From Flavicella sp963932955 (GTDB taxonomy: Bacteria; Bacteroidota; Bacteroidia; Flavobacteriales; Flavobacteriaceae), in contig CAWVRK010000006.1 in assembly GCA_963932955.1 (NCBI GenBank), positions 1 through 64,000 on the forward strand: 64,000 nt of DNA. The letters are read 5' to 3'. The notes beneath the pieces were generated by a model that saw only the letters and a program-made list of their open reading frames with translations, searched no databases and was not told the DNA's origin. The translations under genes were made by a program, and so were the position numbers. Shown in pieces: positions 1 through 8,114 of the stretch (positions within the stretch are counted from its first letter, which is position 1; each line of letters begins with the position of its first letter).

Positions 1-214
1 TCAAGTCAAGTGCTTGGTGGATTCCTACTGAGAGCTGAACGGTTGCTGTATTCATGAGTCCTACGGCAGGTTCGCCTATGGAGTAGTTGAGTTTTACCGA
101 ACCTTGTGACAACTGACTTCCTTGGGAAGCGATGAGGGTACGGTGCAGTGATTGGGAATGCACACTGGCAAAAGAAAAAAGAACGGCAAGAAAAAAAAGG
201 GGAAGGTTTTGCAT
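1..214 (-). CDS. Secreted protein, N-terminal part (truncated by window edge)
   Basis: Reading leftward from the ATG at 214, 71 codons are open to the window edge. The protein begins with a clear signal peptide: a short polar start, a hydrophobic Phe/Leu/Ala core, and a likely cleavage after the Ser-Gln near residue 21. The mature part contains NYSIGEPAVG and a following VGIHQ, a pattern I associate with short Bacteroidota proteins that end in a T9SS type A sorting domain. The C-terminus lies outside the window, so the sorting domain itself is not seen. A perfect TATATTTG promoter element lies 18 bases upstream. Function is unknown; export to the cell surface or medium is inferred. Confidence 0.6.
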   Translation of the reverse strand, partial: MQNLPLFFLAVLFSFASVHSQSLHRTLIASQGSQLSQGSVKLNYSIGEPAVGLMNTATVQLSVGIHQALDL

Positions 215-231
215 TACAGTGGGGTTCTTTG

Positions 232-239
232 CAAATATA
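232..239 (-). promoter_or_regulatory. -7 promoter element of the leftmost gene
   Basis: On the minus strand this reads TATATTTG, an exact match to the Bacteroidota -7 consensus TAnnTTTG, 17 bases before the ATG at 214. No convincing -33 TTG is seen. Confidence 0.45.
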
Positions 240-307
240 ATAAAATCTACATAACACCTGTGCAGTTGAAATGCAGTACCAAATAAATTTGATTTTTTTT
301 GTTCAAA

Positions 308-1771
308 TTAATTTTTCACGATCTCTTTAAAAGCAATTCCTTTTTCTGAATTCAGTTTAAACAAATACAATCCTTTGTCTAAATTACTTATATCTAACAC
401 ATTATCTCCTATATTTAATGCTCCGCTTTTAAGAGTCGCACCTACTATCGAATACAACGTATAAGTAGCATTTAACGGAGTATTTACTATTACAAAACCT
501 TCAGCTGGATTTGGGTAAAGAGCCAAGGTTTTATCAAAATATTCACCCGTTGATAAATAACTACACGCTGTATCCAATCCAGAATCTTCAATTACCCATC
601 CAAAATCATCAATTATTTTCTGACGTGCAACGGCATCGCAGTAACTTGCAGATACTTGAAGATGAACATTTAATTTTAAATCCAACTTACTAATCCCGTT
701 CAAAAACAAATTATAATTTTCATTTGAAAAAGAAGAAGCAGAAGTCAAAAAATTTGTCATGATTCTTACATTTGACACGTCCCAAGAACTTAAATCTCCG
801 TCAAAAGAAGAGGCAGATTGAAACATATTTTCCATATTCTTCACATTTGAGACCTCCCAAGAACTCAAATCTCCGTCAAAAGAAGAGGCAGATTTAAACA
901 TATTTTGCATACTTGTCACATTTGACACGTCCCAAGAACTCAAATCTCCGTCAAAAGAGGAGGCAGATTGAAACAAATCTTGCATATTTTTCACATTTGA
1001 CACGTCCCAAGAACTCAAATCTCCGTCAAAAGAGAAGGCACCAGAAAACATACTTTCCATATTTGTTACATTTGACACTTCCCAAGAACTCAAATCTCCG
1101 TCAAAAGAAGAGACTGAATTGAACATATCTTGCATATTTGTCACATTTGAGACGTCCCAAGAACTCAAATCTCCATCAAAAAAGGAGGCATTAAAAAACA
1201 TACTTCCCATATGTGTCACATTTGAGACGTCCCAAGAACTCAAATCTCCATCAAAAAAGGAGGCGTTAAAAAACATACTTTGCATATTTGTCACATTGGA
1301 CACTTCCCAAGAACTCAAATCTCCGTCAAAATAAGAGGCGCCAGAAAACATACGTATCATATTTGTAACATTTGACACATCCCAAGAACTCAAATCTCCG
1401 TCAAAAGAAGAGGCTCCTCTAAACATTCCATACATATTTTTCACATTGGACACGTCCCAAGAACTCAAATCTCCGTCAAAAGAGGAGGCTCCAACAAACA
1501 TACTTTCCATATTTGTCACATTTGACACATCCCAAGAACTCAAATCTCCGTCAAAAGAGGAGGCTGACCAAAAGATATTTTGCATATGTGTCACATTGGA
1601 CACGTCCCAATCGGATATATACCCATAAGTAGCTATCGCTTGCGCTTCATCAGAAATCCATAAACTGGCTGCTGCTTTGATATTTGAATTTGTCAAAGAG
1701 GTTTGAGCAGAAAGGTTAAAAATAGCACATACAAATAGTGTACAACCATATATAATTTTATTCATCATCAT
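308..1771 (-). CDS. BspA-like (DUF285) repeat surface protein with T9SS tail
   Basis: This 487-residue protein has a signal peptide (residues 1 to about 22, ending NLSAQ) and a long run of 25-residue units of the form GDLSSWDVSNVTNMxxMF followed by a SSFD-like end. There are eleven GDLSSW units preceded by one divergent unit. This is the DUF285/BspA-type leucine-rich-like repeat found in surface proteins. The last 75 or so residues (from LYPNPAEG to KEIVKN) form a T9SS type A sorting domain, so the protein should be exported and attached to the surface or released. Three consecutive Met codons start it. The ligand is unknown; adhesion is only a guess from the family. It sits alone between a secreted-protein gene and the pnt operon. 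Confidence 0.85.
   Translation of the reverse strand: MMMNKIIYGCTLFVCAIFNLSAQTSLTNSNIKAAASLWISDEAQAIATYGYISDWDVSNVTHMQNIFWSASSFDGDLSSWDVSNVTNMESMFVGASSFDGDLSSWDVSNVKNMYGMFRGASSFDGDLSSWDVSNVTNMIRMFSGASYFDGDLSSWEVSNVTNMQSMFFNASFFDGDLSSWDVSNVTHMGSMFFNASFFDGDLSSWDVSNVTNMQDMFNSVSSFDGDLSSWEVSNVTNMESMFSGAFSFDGDLSSWDVSNVKNMQDLFQSASSFDGDLSSWDVSNVTSMQNMFKSASSFDGDLSSWEVSNVKNMENMFQSASSFDGDLSSWDVSNVRIMTNFLTSASSFSNENYNLFLNGISKLDLKLNVHLQVSASYCDAVARQKIIDDFGWVIEDSGLDTACSYLSTGEYFDKTLALYPNPAEGFVIVNTPLNATYTLYSIVGATLKSGALNIGDNVLDISNLDKGLYLFKLNSEKGIAFKEIVKN
781..1605 (-). repeat. Tandem 75-bp coding repeat, 11 units
   Basis: The word CCCAAGAACT recurs exactly every 75 bases at 781, 856, 931, 1006, 1081, 1156, 1231, 1306, 1381, 1456 and 1531, and a divergent copy starts at 1606. 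Each unit encodes 25 residues of the BspA-like protein. The phase is perfect and the units differ mainly in the MxxMF segment. Confidence 0.95.
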
Positions 1772-2157
1772 AATTTTTTGAAGGCATTACTTATTTTTTT
1801 ACGTGAAAGTTTAGTTTAAACTGAATTTTCACTGGAAGGATTTTTTGACTAAAATTTAAATGCACTTCCCTTATATGATCTCTATCTGCATCACAAAATA
1901 AATTTTATTTTTTGTAACAGGGTAGGTTCTTGCTTTGTGTTTCTTCTTTGAATCCTGAAATTTGCATCAAAATACTTCTTACAAGTTATTTCCGAATTGA
2001 TGAATCACAAACCTTCTTTTCTTCAATTTGTAAGTTACAAAAAATAAAATAAAAATTTCCAACCCATATTTACTGTATCCCTGACCGCCTGACCCATATC
2101 AAAAAAAGCTTGCCGAATTCGGCAAGCTTTTTTGTAAGTATCTGTTTGTAAAAAGAA
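1772..2157. other. Intergenic region between the BspA-like gene and pntB
   Basis: This is AT-rich and has no credible coding frame. It holds a perfect inverted repeat TTTGTAA-G-TTACAAA at 2027-2041, a 10-base palindrome AGTTTAAACT at 1813-1822, and the pntB terminator at 2101-2133. I could not find an exact TAnnTTTG element for the BspA-like gene. Confidence 0.6.
2101..2133 (-). terminator. Bidirectional intrinsic terminator after pntB
   Basis: A perfect palindrome centred on GAATTC has arms AAGCTTGCC/GGCAAGCTT, flanked by A and T runs on both sides. It lies 24 bases downstream of the pntB stop codon. Confidence 0.85.
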
Positions 2158-3543
2158 CTACATGTTCTTCAACTCACCAACCAAATCGGTCAAGGCGGCT
2201 TTGGCATCACCAAAGAGCATCGACGTTTTAGAATTGTAAAACAATTCGTTTTCAATTCCTGCATATCCTGCATTCATACTTCGTTTGTTGACGATGATGT
2301 GCTTGGCATTTTCCACGTCGAGTATCGGCATTCCATAAATTGGACTTGCGGGATCGTTGTGTGCGGCAGGATTTACCACGTCGTTGGCACCAACAACTAG
2401 TACCACATCTGCATTGTTGAATTGTGGGTTGATGTCGTCCATTTCGGCCAACAAACTGTAATCAACATTGGACTCTGCCAACAACACATTCATATGCCCT
2501 GGCATTCTTCCTGCTACGGGGTGTATGGCGTATTTAACATTGACGCCTTTGGCTGTCAACAGCTCTTCTAGTTCGTGAATGACGTGTTGCGCTTGAGCGA
2601 CCGCCAAACCATAACCCGGTACGATGATGACATTGCTCGCGTAGTTCATCAAAATTGCAGAATCACTGGGGTTGGTGTTTTTGATTGTTCCCAAGGTTTT
2701 GTTTACGCCTACCACAGCAGGGGCATCACCAAAAGAACCAAAAATTACAGATCCCAAAGTTCTGTTCATGGCTTTGCACATGGCAACTGTCAAAATGATT
2801 CCTGCAGATCCTACCAAGATCCCTCCGACCAACATGACCATGTTGTCGTATAAAATTCCAGTGATTGCGGCAGCAATCCCGGTCAAAGAATTCAACAAAG
2901 AGATGACCACAGGCATGTCCGCACCTCCGATGGGAAGTACAAACAAAATTCCGTATACCAAACCAGCTGCTAAGAGTGCATAGGCAAAAGGTTGTGTGTC
3001 TATCCCCATGGCGACCATGTAAACTGCTGCTCCGATGATGGCAACAAAAAACAAGTTGTTGACCAAATTGTATTGAGGAATTTTGACCACACTTTTAACA
3101 GAACCGTTTAATTTCCCCCAAGCGATCAAACTTCCTGAGAAGGTGATGGCTCCGATGACCACTCCTGAGATGATGGTCGCAAAAACAGTCGCTTCTGTTG
3201 CACTTGTGATGTTTCCAAATTCTACCAAAGCGATGAGTGCCGCACTGGCACCACCAAAACCATTGAACAAGGAAACCAATTCTGGCATTTTTGTCATTTC
3301 TACTTTGATGGCTATCAGCCAACCGATCACTCCACCGACCAACAAGGCCAAACCAATGAGTCCATAAATTACGAGAGAGACCTCCCCTTTGGATAAAAAG
3401 ATCGCGCCAACAATGGCCAATCCCATTCCAAAAGCAGCTGTCGAATTTCCTTTTTTGGCGGTCTCTGGATGCCCTAAATTTTTCAAACCTACCACAAAAG
3501 TAACGGTGGCAATCAGATAAATAATATTCAATAGTATGTCCAT
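2158..3543 (-). CDS. pntB: Proton-translocating NAD(P) transhydrogenase, beta subunit
   Basis: PntB carries most of the membrane domain and the NADP(H)-binding domain III of the transhydrogenase, which drives NADPH formation from NADH using the proton gradient. The 461-residue product has about nine hydrophobic segments up to roughly residue 290. It then has the domain III signature PGYGLAVAQAQ near residue 310, VAGRMPGHMNVLLAE near 335, and VVGANDVVNP near 385, all strongly conserved in the family. I place the start at the ATG at 3543 (MDILLN) rather than 39 bases upstream, because the family begins with this hydrophobic helix. It is the last gene of a pntAA-pntAB-pntB operon and is followed by a strong terminator. 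Confidence 0.95.
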   Translation of the reverse strand: MDILLNIIYLIATVTFVVGLKNLGHPETAKKGNSTAAFGMGLAIVGAIFLSKGEVSLVIYGLIGLALLVGGVIGWLIAIKVEMTKMPELVSLFNGFGGASAALIALVEFGNITSATEATVFATIISGVVIGAITFSGSLIAWGKLNGSVKSVVKIPQYNLVNNLFFVAIIGAAVYMVAMGIDTQPFAYALLAAGLVYGILFVLPIGGADMPVVISLLNSLTGIAAAITGILYDNMVMLVGGILVGSAGIILTVAMCKAMNRTLGSVIFGSFGDAPAVVGVNKTLGTIKNTNPSDSAILMNYASNVIIVPGYGLAVAQAQHVIHELEELLTAKGVNVKYAIHPVAGRMPGHMNVLLAESNVDYSLLAEMDDINPQFNNADVVLVVGANDVVNPAAHNDPASPIYGMPILDVENAKHIIVNKRSMNAGYAGIENELFYNSKTSMLFGDAKAALTDLVGELKNM

Positions 3544-3618
3544 AATTTTATTCTTTAAAAGATTCGGGGAGCAAAAAAACAACTTGTTTTCTCGTGTTCG
3601 CTCCCAAAAGATGGTTCG

Positions 3619-3927
3619 TTATTTTTTCTTTTTAAACATTTGCAACATTCGGTCGGTAACGGCAAAACCACCTACGACATTGATGACACCCAAGACGACT
3701 GCTACAAAGCCCAGTCCCAAGGAGATATAATCTTTTGGGTCTGCATTCAACATCACCAAAATAGCACCTACGATGACCACACCGCTCAAAGCATTGGCAC
3801 CCGACATAAGCGGCGTGTGCAAGACTGCTGGGATGCTTTTGATCACTTCGATTCCTACAAAAGTTGCCAATATCAAGATATAGGTGATTTGTAGATTGTT
3901 GCTGATAAATTCGATCAATTCATTCAT
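3619..3927 (-). CDS. pntAB: NAD(P) transhydrogenase, alpha-2 membrane subunit
   Basis: This 102-residue protein corresponds to the membrane part of the alpha subunit, which is a separate polypeptide in Rhodospirillum rubrum-type transhydrogenases. It has three hydrophobic helices, with the conserved stretch SIPAVLHTPLMSGANALSG between the first and second, and a short basic tail ending KKKK. It starts 13 bases after the pntAA stop and ends 75 bases before pntB, so cotranscription is likely. With pntB it should form the proton channel in the inner membrane. Confidence 0.95.
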   Translation of the reverse strand: MNELIEFISNNLQITYILILATFVGIEVIKSIPAVLHTPLMSGANALSGVVIVGAILVMLNADPKDYISLGLGFVAVVLGVINVVGGFAVTDRMLQMFKKKK

Positions 3928-3940
3928 GAGATTTCTTTTT

Positions 3941-5041
3941 TTAGTTGGTTAAAACACTTCCGTCTTTGACAATCAACGTTCCTTTGGTAATTTCTTCTTC
4001 CAAATCCCATTTGAACTGGTTGTCTTCGGTAAGGTGTGTGATAAAGTTGTACATGTTTTTTGCGTAGAGCTCACTTGCATTGGTAGCCACACTTTCGGGA
4101 GCGATTGTAGTCCCCAGTACTTTTACTCCGTTGACCACAACGGTTTCATTGAGTTTGCTGAGTTCACAATTTCCGCCTTGTGCTGCAGCCAAGTCGATGA
4201 TGACAGCGCCATTTTTCATTTGGGCGACTTGCTCTTTGGTAATCAAAACAGGTGCTTTTCGCCCAGGAATGTTTGCCGTCGTGATGACCAAGTCTGCTTG
4301 AAACAAAGACTTGTCCACCGCTTCTTTTTGGCGTTTGGCATAGTCGTCGGAAGCTTCTTTGGCATAGCCTCCTTCAGAAGCTTCTCCTTCGTTGTCAACA
4401 GCAATAAATTTAGCCCCCAAGGACTCGGCTTGCTCTTTGGTTTCTGTTCTAATGTCCGTTGCTTCTACGACTGCTCCGAGCCGTTTGGCAGTAGCAATGG
4501 CTTGCAAACCTGCAACTCCTACTCCATAAATCAAAACTCTAGAGGGTGTGATGGTTCCTGCAGCTGTCATCATCAACGGGAATATTTTAGTCATCTCATT
4601 GGCTCCTTTGATAACGGCTTTGTAGCCTGCCAAATTGCTTTGTGAACTCAAAACATCCATGTCTTGTGCACGAGAAATTCGCGGCATGGCGTCCATTGAA
4701 AAAGCGGTAGCCCCTGAGGCAGCGATTGCTTCGATAAGTTTTGGACTGGCTTGGTGGTAAAGTTGACTCATCAACACTTGACCTGAGGCTACGTGTTTCA
4801 AATCGTCTTCGTCGAAAGGGTTGATTTTGACAAGAATTTGTGCGTCTTTAAAAACGCGGTCTCTTTCCAATACTTCGACAGCGACCTCACTGTAATCTGA
4901 ATCTTTGTAGGAGGATGCGATGCCCGCTTGCTTTTCTATAAGAATTTGAAATCCTTTTGAAATCAATTGCTTTGCGATCAGCGGAGAAATGGCAACACGG
5001 TGATCTCCTTTTTGAGTTTCCTTCAATATGCCTATTTTCAT
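3941..5041 (-). CDS. pntAA: NAD(P) transhydrogenase, alpha-1 NAD-binding subunit
   Basis: This 366-residue soluble subunit corresponds to domain I, which binds NAD(H) at the cytoplasmic face and passes hydride to PntB. Visible signatures are the alanine-dehydrogenase-like N-terminus MKIGILKET, the flexible region around RISRAQDMDVLSSQ (residues 121-134), and a Rossmann nucleotide loop YGVGVAGLQ (172-180) followed by an acidic residue at the end of the next strand. It is the first gene of the operon. A terminator-like hairpin lies about 50 bases upstream of its ATG and may affect expression. The split into three genes is the same arrangement as in R. rubrum. Confidence 0.95.
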   Translation of the reverse strand: MKIGILKETQKGDHRVAISPLIAKQLISKGFQILIEKQAGIASSYKDSDYSEVAVEVLERDRVFKDAQILVKINPFDEDDLKHVASGQVLMSQLYHQASPKLIEAIAASGATAFSMDAMPRISRAQDMDVLSSQSNLAGYKAVIKGANEMTKIFPLMMTAAGTITPSRVLIYGVGVAGLQAIATAKRLGAVVEATDIRTETKEQAESLGAKFIAVDNEGEASEGGYAKEASDDYAKRQKEAVDKSLFQADLVITTANIPGRKAPVLITKEQVAQMKNGAVIIDLAAAQGGNCELSKLNETVVVNGVKVLGTTIAPESVATNASELYAKNMYNFITHLTEDNQFKWDLEEEITKGTLIVKDGSVLTN

Positions 5042-5436
5042 ATCTCTTGGTGGTTTTATTAAAATGAACTAATTATTTATTGTTGTTGTTATTAAAAAAA
5101 AAGAAAAACCAGCCGATTGGCTAGCTATTTACAAAACTTGCAAATGCAAATCCTCAAAATCTCTTTCAAGGAATAAATACAGGTTTGAAAACCGGAATTT
5201 GCGTCGTGGTTTTTTCTTGTAATTTAAGTTGGCTAAGTTAGTCAAAAACAAGCAATCTAATCTGCAGATACCTACTTTTACAAAAAGCATAGCAATCTTT
5301 TGATTTTGTTAAAAAATCAGCAATGCATGTCTAAAATCTCCAAAAAAAATTAAAAAAGATCAATAAAAAGAATGAATTATTGCGATTTACTCAATGAAAA
5401 TCAATTTGAAAAACTTTGAGATTGCCGCTCGCGGCT
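5042..5436. other. Intergenic leader region upstream of pntAA
   Basis: No coding frame is supported. On the minus strand it contains a small GCCGC/GCGGC hairpin just after the yihY stop (5424-5435, no T run) and a better terminator-like hairpin at 5092-5124. I found no exact TAnnTTTG element on the minus strand, so the pnt promoter is not located. Confidence 0.55.
5092..5124 (-). terminator. Terminator-like hairpin in the pnt leader (possible attenuator)
   Basis: On the minus strand, CTAGCC-AATC-GGCTGG forms a six-pair stem with a four-base loop, directly followed by TTTTTC and a further run of T. It lies over 300 bases after yihY and only about 50 bases before pntAA. It could end a long yihY transcript or a small RNA, or attenuate pnt. 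Confidence 0.5.
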
Positions 5437-6342
5437 TTAGTGCTTGGTTCCTAATTTCAATTTGTTCATGCTGGCATTCAGTTCAAAGCCCAACAAAAGG
5501 ATGATGGAATTCAACCAAATAAACAACATCAAGACCAACAGTGTTCCTATAGAACCGTAGAGTTCGTTGTACTTGGCAAACCTGGTTACATAAACGCCAA
5601 ATCCATAAAAGGTAGAAATTGTCAAAAGGGTTGTCAACACAGCACCTGCAGAAAAGAAAGAAATCTGCTTGCCTTCTTTGGTTCCAAAGTGGTAAAGCAA
5701 GGAGACGGTGGTAAAAATCATAAAAACAAAAAATACATAGCGGACATTTTCCAACCATAAAAACTCATCACTCCACCAGCCTTTTAACTTTAGAAAATCC
5801 AATCCAAATTGCAACAATACCGTCATGGCCACTGTAATGATTAGGAAGAAAGACATCAAAAGAGAGGTTCCCAAAGAAATGACATAGGCTTTTACCACGC
5901 CTCTTACTTCTGTGACATGGTAGGAATATTCAAATCCTCCAAACACAGCATTCACACCGTTGGTCATCAGAAATATGGAAAGCAAAAAACCAAATGAGAG
6001 CAAACCTCCGTATTTGTTATTGGCAATATCTTGTAAAATGGGCACTACGGCATCAAAAGTTTTGGGAGGCAAAACTTCCGAAATCAGCAGCATAAAATTC
6101 TCTTGGAAACCATCGATCGGGATATAAGGAATCAAGGTCAACATAAAGAGCATAAAAGGAAACATCGCCATAAAGAAGCTGTAGGAAATTCCACCTGCAC
6201 GAGATGTCAAAGCACCTCGGACGATTCCAATACTGTACATCCGCAACAAATCGTACAAAGACAAGCCTTCCAAACCTGGAATTTTAATCTTTTTGCCGAG
6301 CGCTGTCAGTTTGTCTGAAAGGGAATCCTTGGTGTGGTTCAT
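5437..6342 (-). CDS. YihY/BrkB family inner-membrane protein
   Basis: This 301-residue protein belongs to the YihY/BrkB (UPF0761) family of multi-spanning inner-membrane proteins. It has about six hydrophobic segments and the family-typical N-terminal region LYDLLRMYSIGIVRGALTSR leading into AGGISYSFFMAMFPFMLF. Members were once called ribonuclease BN in error; the real function is not established. I prefer the ATG at 6342 (MNHTKDSL) to a longer upstream start because the extra residues are unlike the family. It is downstream of nadC on the same strand with a gap of about 120 bases. Confidence 0.85.
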   Translation of the reverse strand: MNHTKDSLSDKLTALGKKIKIPGLEGLSLYDLLRMYSIGIVRGALTSRAGGISYSFFMAMFPFMLFMLTLIPYIPIDGFQENFMLLISEVLPPKTFDAVVPILQDIANNKYGGLLSFGFLLSIFLMTNGVNAVFGGFEYSYHVTEVRGVVKAYVISLGTSLLMSFFLIITVAMTVLLQFGLDFLKLKGWWSDEFLWLENVRYVFFVFMIFTTVSLLYHFGTKEGKQISFFSAGAVLTTLLTISTFYGFGVYVTRFAKYNELYGSIGTLLVLMLFIWLNSIILLLGFELNASMNKLKLGTKH

Positions 6343-6466
6343 GTCGCTTTTGTCTGTTCGTATTTTTACCGAATAAAAAAGTCCTTGTTGTGAATGGTGT
6401 AAAGATACCAACTATTCATCAATTGGATAAACTTCCATATAAAAAAGGTGTGCATTTCAGTAAAAG

Positions 6467-7324
6467 CTAGCAGGCTTTTAAACTCAAATCCATGTTGTAA
6501 ATCGAATGGGTCAAGGCGCCGGAGGAAATAAAATCTACTCCACATTCGGCGTAATTTCGCAAGGTATCTTCGTTGATGTTTCCAGAAGACTCCGTTTGAC
6601 ACTTGCCGTTGATCATGGCAACAGCTTTTCGCGTGTCTTCGTAATTAAAATTGTCTATCAAGATGCGGTGTACCCCGTCAGAACGCAAAATCTCACGTAC
6701 CTCCTCCAAGTTGCGCGCTTCTACAATGACCTTAAGATCTTTGTCTGTTGCAGACAAATAGGCCTGTGTTTTCTGAATGGCTTGAGAGATGCCTCCAGCA
6801 AAATCAATGTGGTTGTCTTTGAGCATGATCGCATCGTACAAGGCAAAACGATGGTTTGCCCCACCACCTATTTTTACAGCCCATTTTTCAAGTGCACGGA
6901 TTCCGGGAGTCGTCTTGCGTGTGTCCAGAATTTTTGTTTGGGTTCCTTCGAGCAGGGCCACATAAGAGTGGGTCTTGGTTGCAATAGCACTCATACGTTG
7001 TACAGCGTTCAACACCAAACGCTCTGCCTTTAAAATGGCTTGGGTACTCCCCGACACTGTCAAAACAACATCCCCCGGCTTGACAAGGGTCCCCTCCTCC
7101 ATCAAACAATGCACTACCAAATTGGAATCGACAGCTTGGAACACGCGTTCTGCAAAAGCAATACCGGCAATGATGCCCGTATCTTTAACTAAAAGTTGTG
7201 CTTTTCCTTGGGCATCTTCAGGAATGCAGGCGAGGGAACTGTGGTCTCCATCACCTACATCCTCTCGCAGCGCATTGGCTACGATGATTTCCAACTCTTT
7301 TTCAAACTGTGTATTGCTGATCAT
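6467..7324 (-). CDS. nadC: Quinolinate phosphoribosyltransferase (NadC)
   Basis: NadC converts quinolinate and PRPP to nicotinate mononucleotide in de novo NAD synthesis. The 285-residue product has the family's length and hallmark sites: DTRKTTPG (134-141), then GGGANHR (153-159), and LKDNH (168-172), which bind substrate and PRPP phosphates. The ATG at 7324 (MISNTQFEKE) is chosen over one 24 bases upstream because a TATTTTTG promoter element lies at 7346-7353, overlapping the longer form's start. It is divergent from rlmH. Confidence 0.93.
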   Translation of the reverse strand: MISNTQFEKELEIIVANALREDVGDGDHSSLACIPEDAQGKAQLLVKDTGIIAGIAFAERVFQAVDSNLVVHCLMEEGTLVKPGDVVLTVSGSTQAILKAERLVLNAVQRMSAIATKTHSYVALLEGTQTKILDTRKTTPGIRALEKWAVKIGGGANHRFALYDAIMLKDNHIDFAGGISQAIQKTQAYLSATDKDLKVIVEARNLEEVREILRSDGVHRILIDNFNYEDTRKAVAMINGKCQTESSGNINEDTLRNYAECGVDFISSGALTHSIYNMDLSLKAC

Positions 7325-7345
7325 TGACGTTCTTTTTTGGCGATA

Positions 7346-7353
7346 CAAAAATA
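7346..7353 (-). promoter_or_regulatory. -7 promoter element of nadC
   Basis: TATTTTTG on the minus strand matches TAnnTTTG and lies 21 bases before the chosen nadC ATG. It makes the upstream in-frame ATG at 7348 unlikely. Confidence 0.5.
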
Positions 7354-7408
7354 CATTTTTATCTTCAATCTATAAAAAGCTCCTGTATTTAATTCTCGAG
7401 GTTCTTTG

Positions 7409-7416
7409 TACCTTTG
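7409..7416 (+). promoter_or_regulatory. -7 promoter element of rlmH
   Basis: TACCTTTG matches TAnnTTTG and ends only five bases before the rlmH ATG. If used, transcription would start at or next to the start codon. Confidence 0.45.
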
Positions 7417-7421
7417 TCTTT

Positions 7422-7895
7422 ATGAGAATAAAACTTTTGGCCATTGGAAAAACCGATGACCCACACCTAAACACGTTGATTGACAGCTATCAAAACCGAT
7501 TGAAACACTACGTTCCTTTTGAACTTGAAATCATTCCCGACCTCAAAAAAGCAAAAAACCTTTCGGAACATCAACAGAAGGAAAAAGAAGGGCTCTTGAT
7601 TTTAAAAAAATTACAAGCGACAGACCATCTATTCCTTCTCGACGAAAAAGGCAAAGAATTCCGTTCTGTGCAATTTGCCGACTTTCTTCAGAAAAAGATG
7701 AACTCGGGTTGCAAACAAGTTGTTTTTGTGATTGGGGGTCCTTATGGGTTTTCAGAAGCCGTCTACCAAAAAGCGTTGGGAAAAGTTTCCTTTTCAAAAA
7801 TGACATTTTCCCACCAGATGATTCGCTTGTTTGTGGTCGAACAGTTGTACCGAGGTTTTAGCATCCTTAAAAACGAACCTTACCACCACGAGTAA
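7422..7895 (+). CDS. rlmH: 23S rRNA pseudouridine-1915 N3-methyltransferase (RlmH)
   Basis: RlmH is a SPOUT-class methyltransferase acting on pseudouridine 1915 in helix 69 of 23S rRNA, on assembled ribosomes. The 157-residue product has the usual length, the start MRIKLLAIGK, the knot SAM-binding loop FVIGGPYG (102-109), the helix SHQMIRLFVVEQLYRG (130-145), and the characteristic C-terminal YHHE. The frame is open for over 400 bases upstream opposite nadC, but that stretch is the antisense of nadC. The ATG at 7422 is the true start by family comparison. Confidence 0.95.
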   Translation: MRIKLLAIGKTDDPHLNTLIDSYQNRLKHYVPFELEIIPDLKKAKNLSEHQQKEKEGLLILKKLQATDHLFLLDEKGKEFRSVQFADFLQKKMNSGCKQVVFVIGGPYGFSEAVYQKALGKVSFSKMTFSHQMIRLFVVEQLYRGFSILKNEPYHHE

Positions 7896-7962
7896 ACGTT
7901 GGATTTCTTTTTTAAACCGAGTTAATTTAGTAACTTTATCAATACATTTCAAACAAATTGCA

Positions 7963-8112
7963 ATGATTTTAGGTGTTTCAGCTTGGCTAGCCAGCAAAAT
8001 AGGATTGACAGAAAAACAAGTGCGTTTGCTCTTTCTTTTGGCACTGTTGTTTTTAGGAGCTGGTATCGGTTTGTACTTGATGCTGTGGCTGGTAAAAATT
8101 TTTACCGAATAG
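7963..8112 (+). CDS. Minimal PspC-domain membrane protein
   Basis: This 49-residue protein is almost entirely a single PspC-like domain: a short amphipathic start (ILGVSAWLASKIG), a helix TEKQVRLLF, then one transmembrane segment ending GIGLYLMLWLV. Full-size PspC proteins have the same GVxAGLA...VRL...LYLxxW layout. It follows rlmH by 67 bases and converges on the glycosyltransferase, with only two bases between the stop codons. A role in envelope stress is known for PspC proteins, but there is no evidence for it here. Confidence 0.7.
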   Translation: MILGVSAWLASKIGLTEKQVRLLFLLALLFLGAGIGLYLMLWLVKIFTE

Positions 8113-8114
8113 GG

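Noticed and set aside
6..257. 83-codon minus-strand frame at the left edge
   Set aside because: The real gene lies in a different frame (ATG at 214), which has a signal peptide and a promoter element; this frame is rich in Cys and Arg and has no family signal.
913..1334. Repetitive plus-strand open frames
   Set aside because: They are antisense images of the BspA-like repeats.
781..1605. Regular 75-bp repeats as a CRISPR-like array
   Set aside because: The units are continuous coding repeats with no unique spacers, in phase with a protein that has a signal peptide and T9SS tail.
4034..4645. 203-codon plus-strand frame
   Set aside because: It is antisense to pntAA, with low-complexity Cys/Phe-rich sequence and no promoter.
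5424..5435. GCCGC/GCGGC hairpin as the yihY terminator
   Set aside because: The loop is too small as drawn and the T run is not adjacent; too weak to call.
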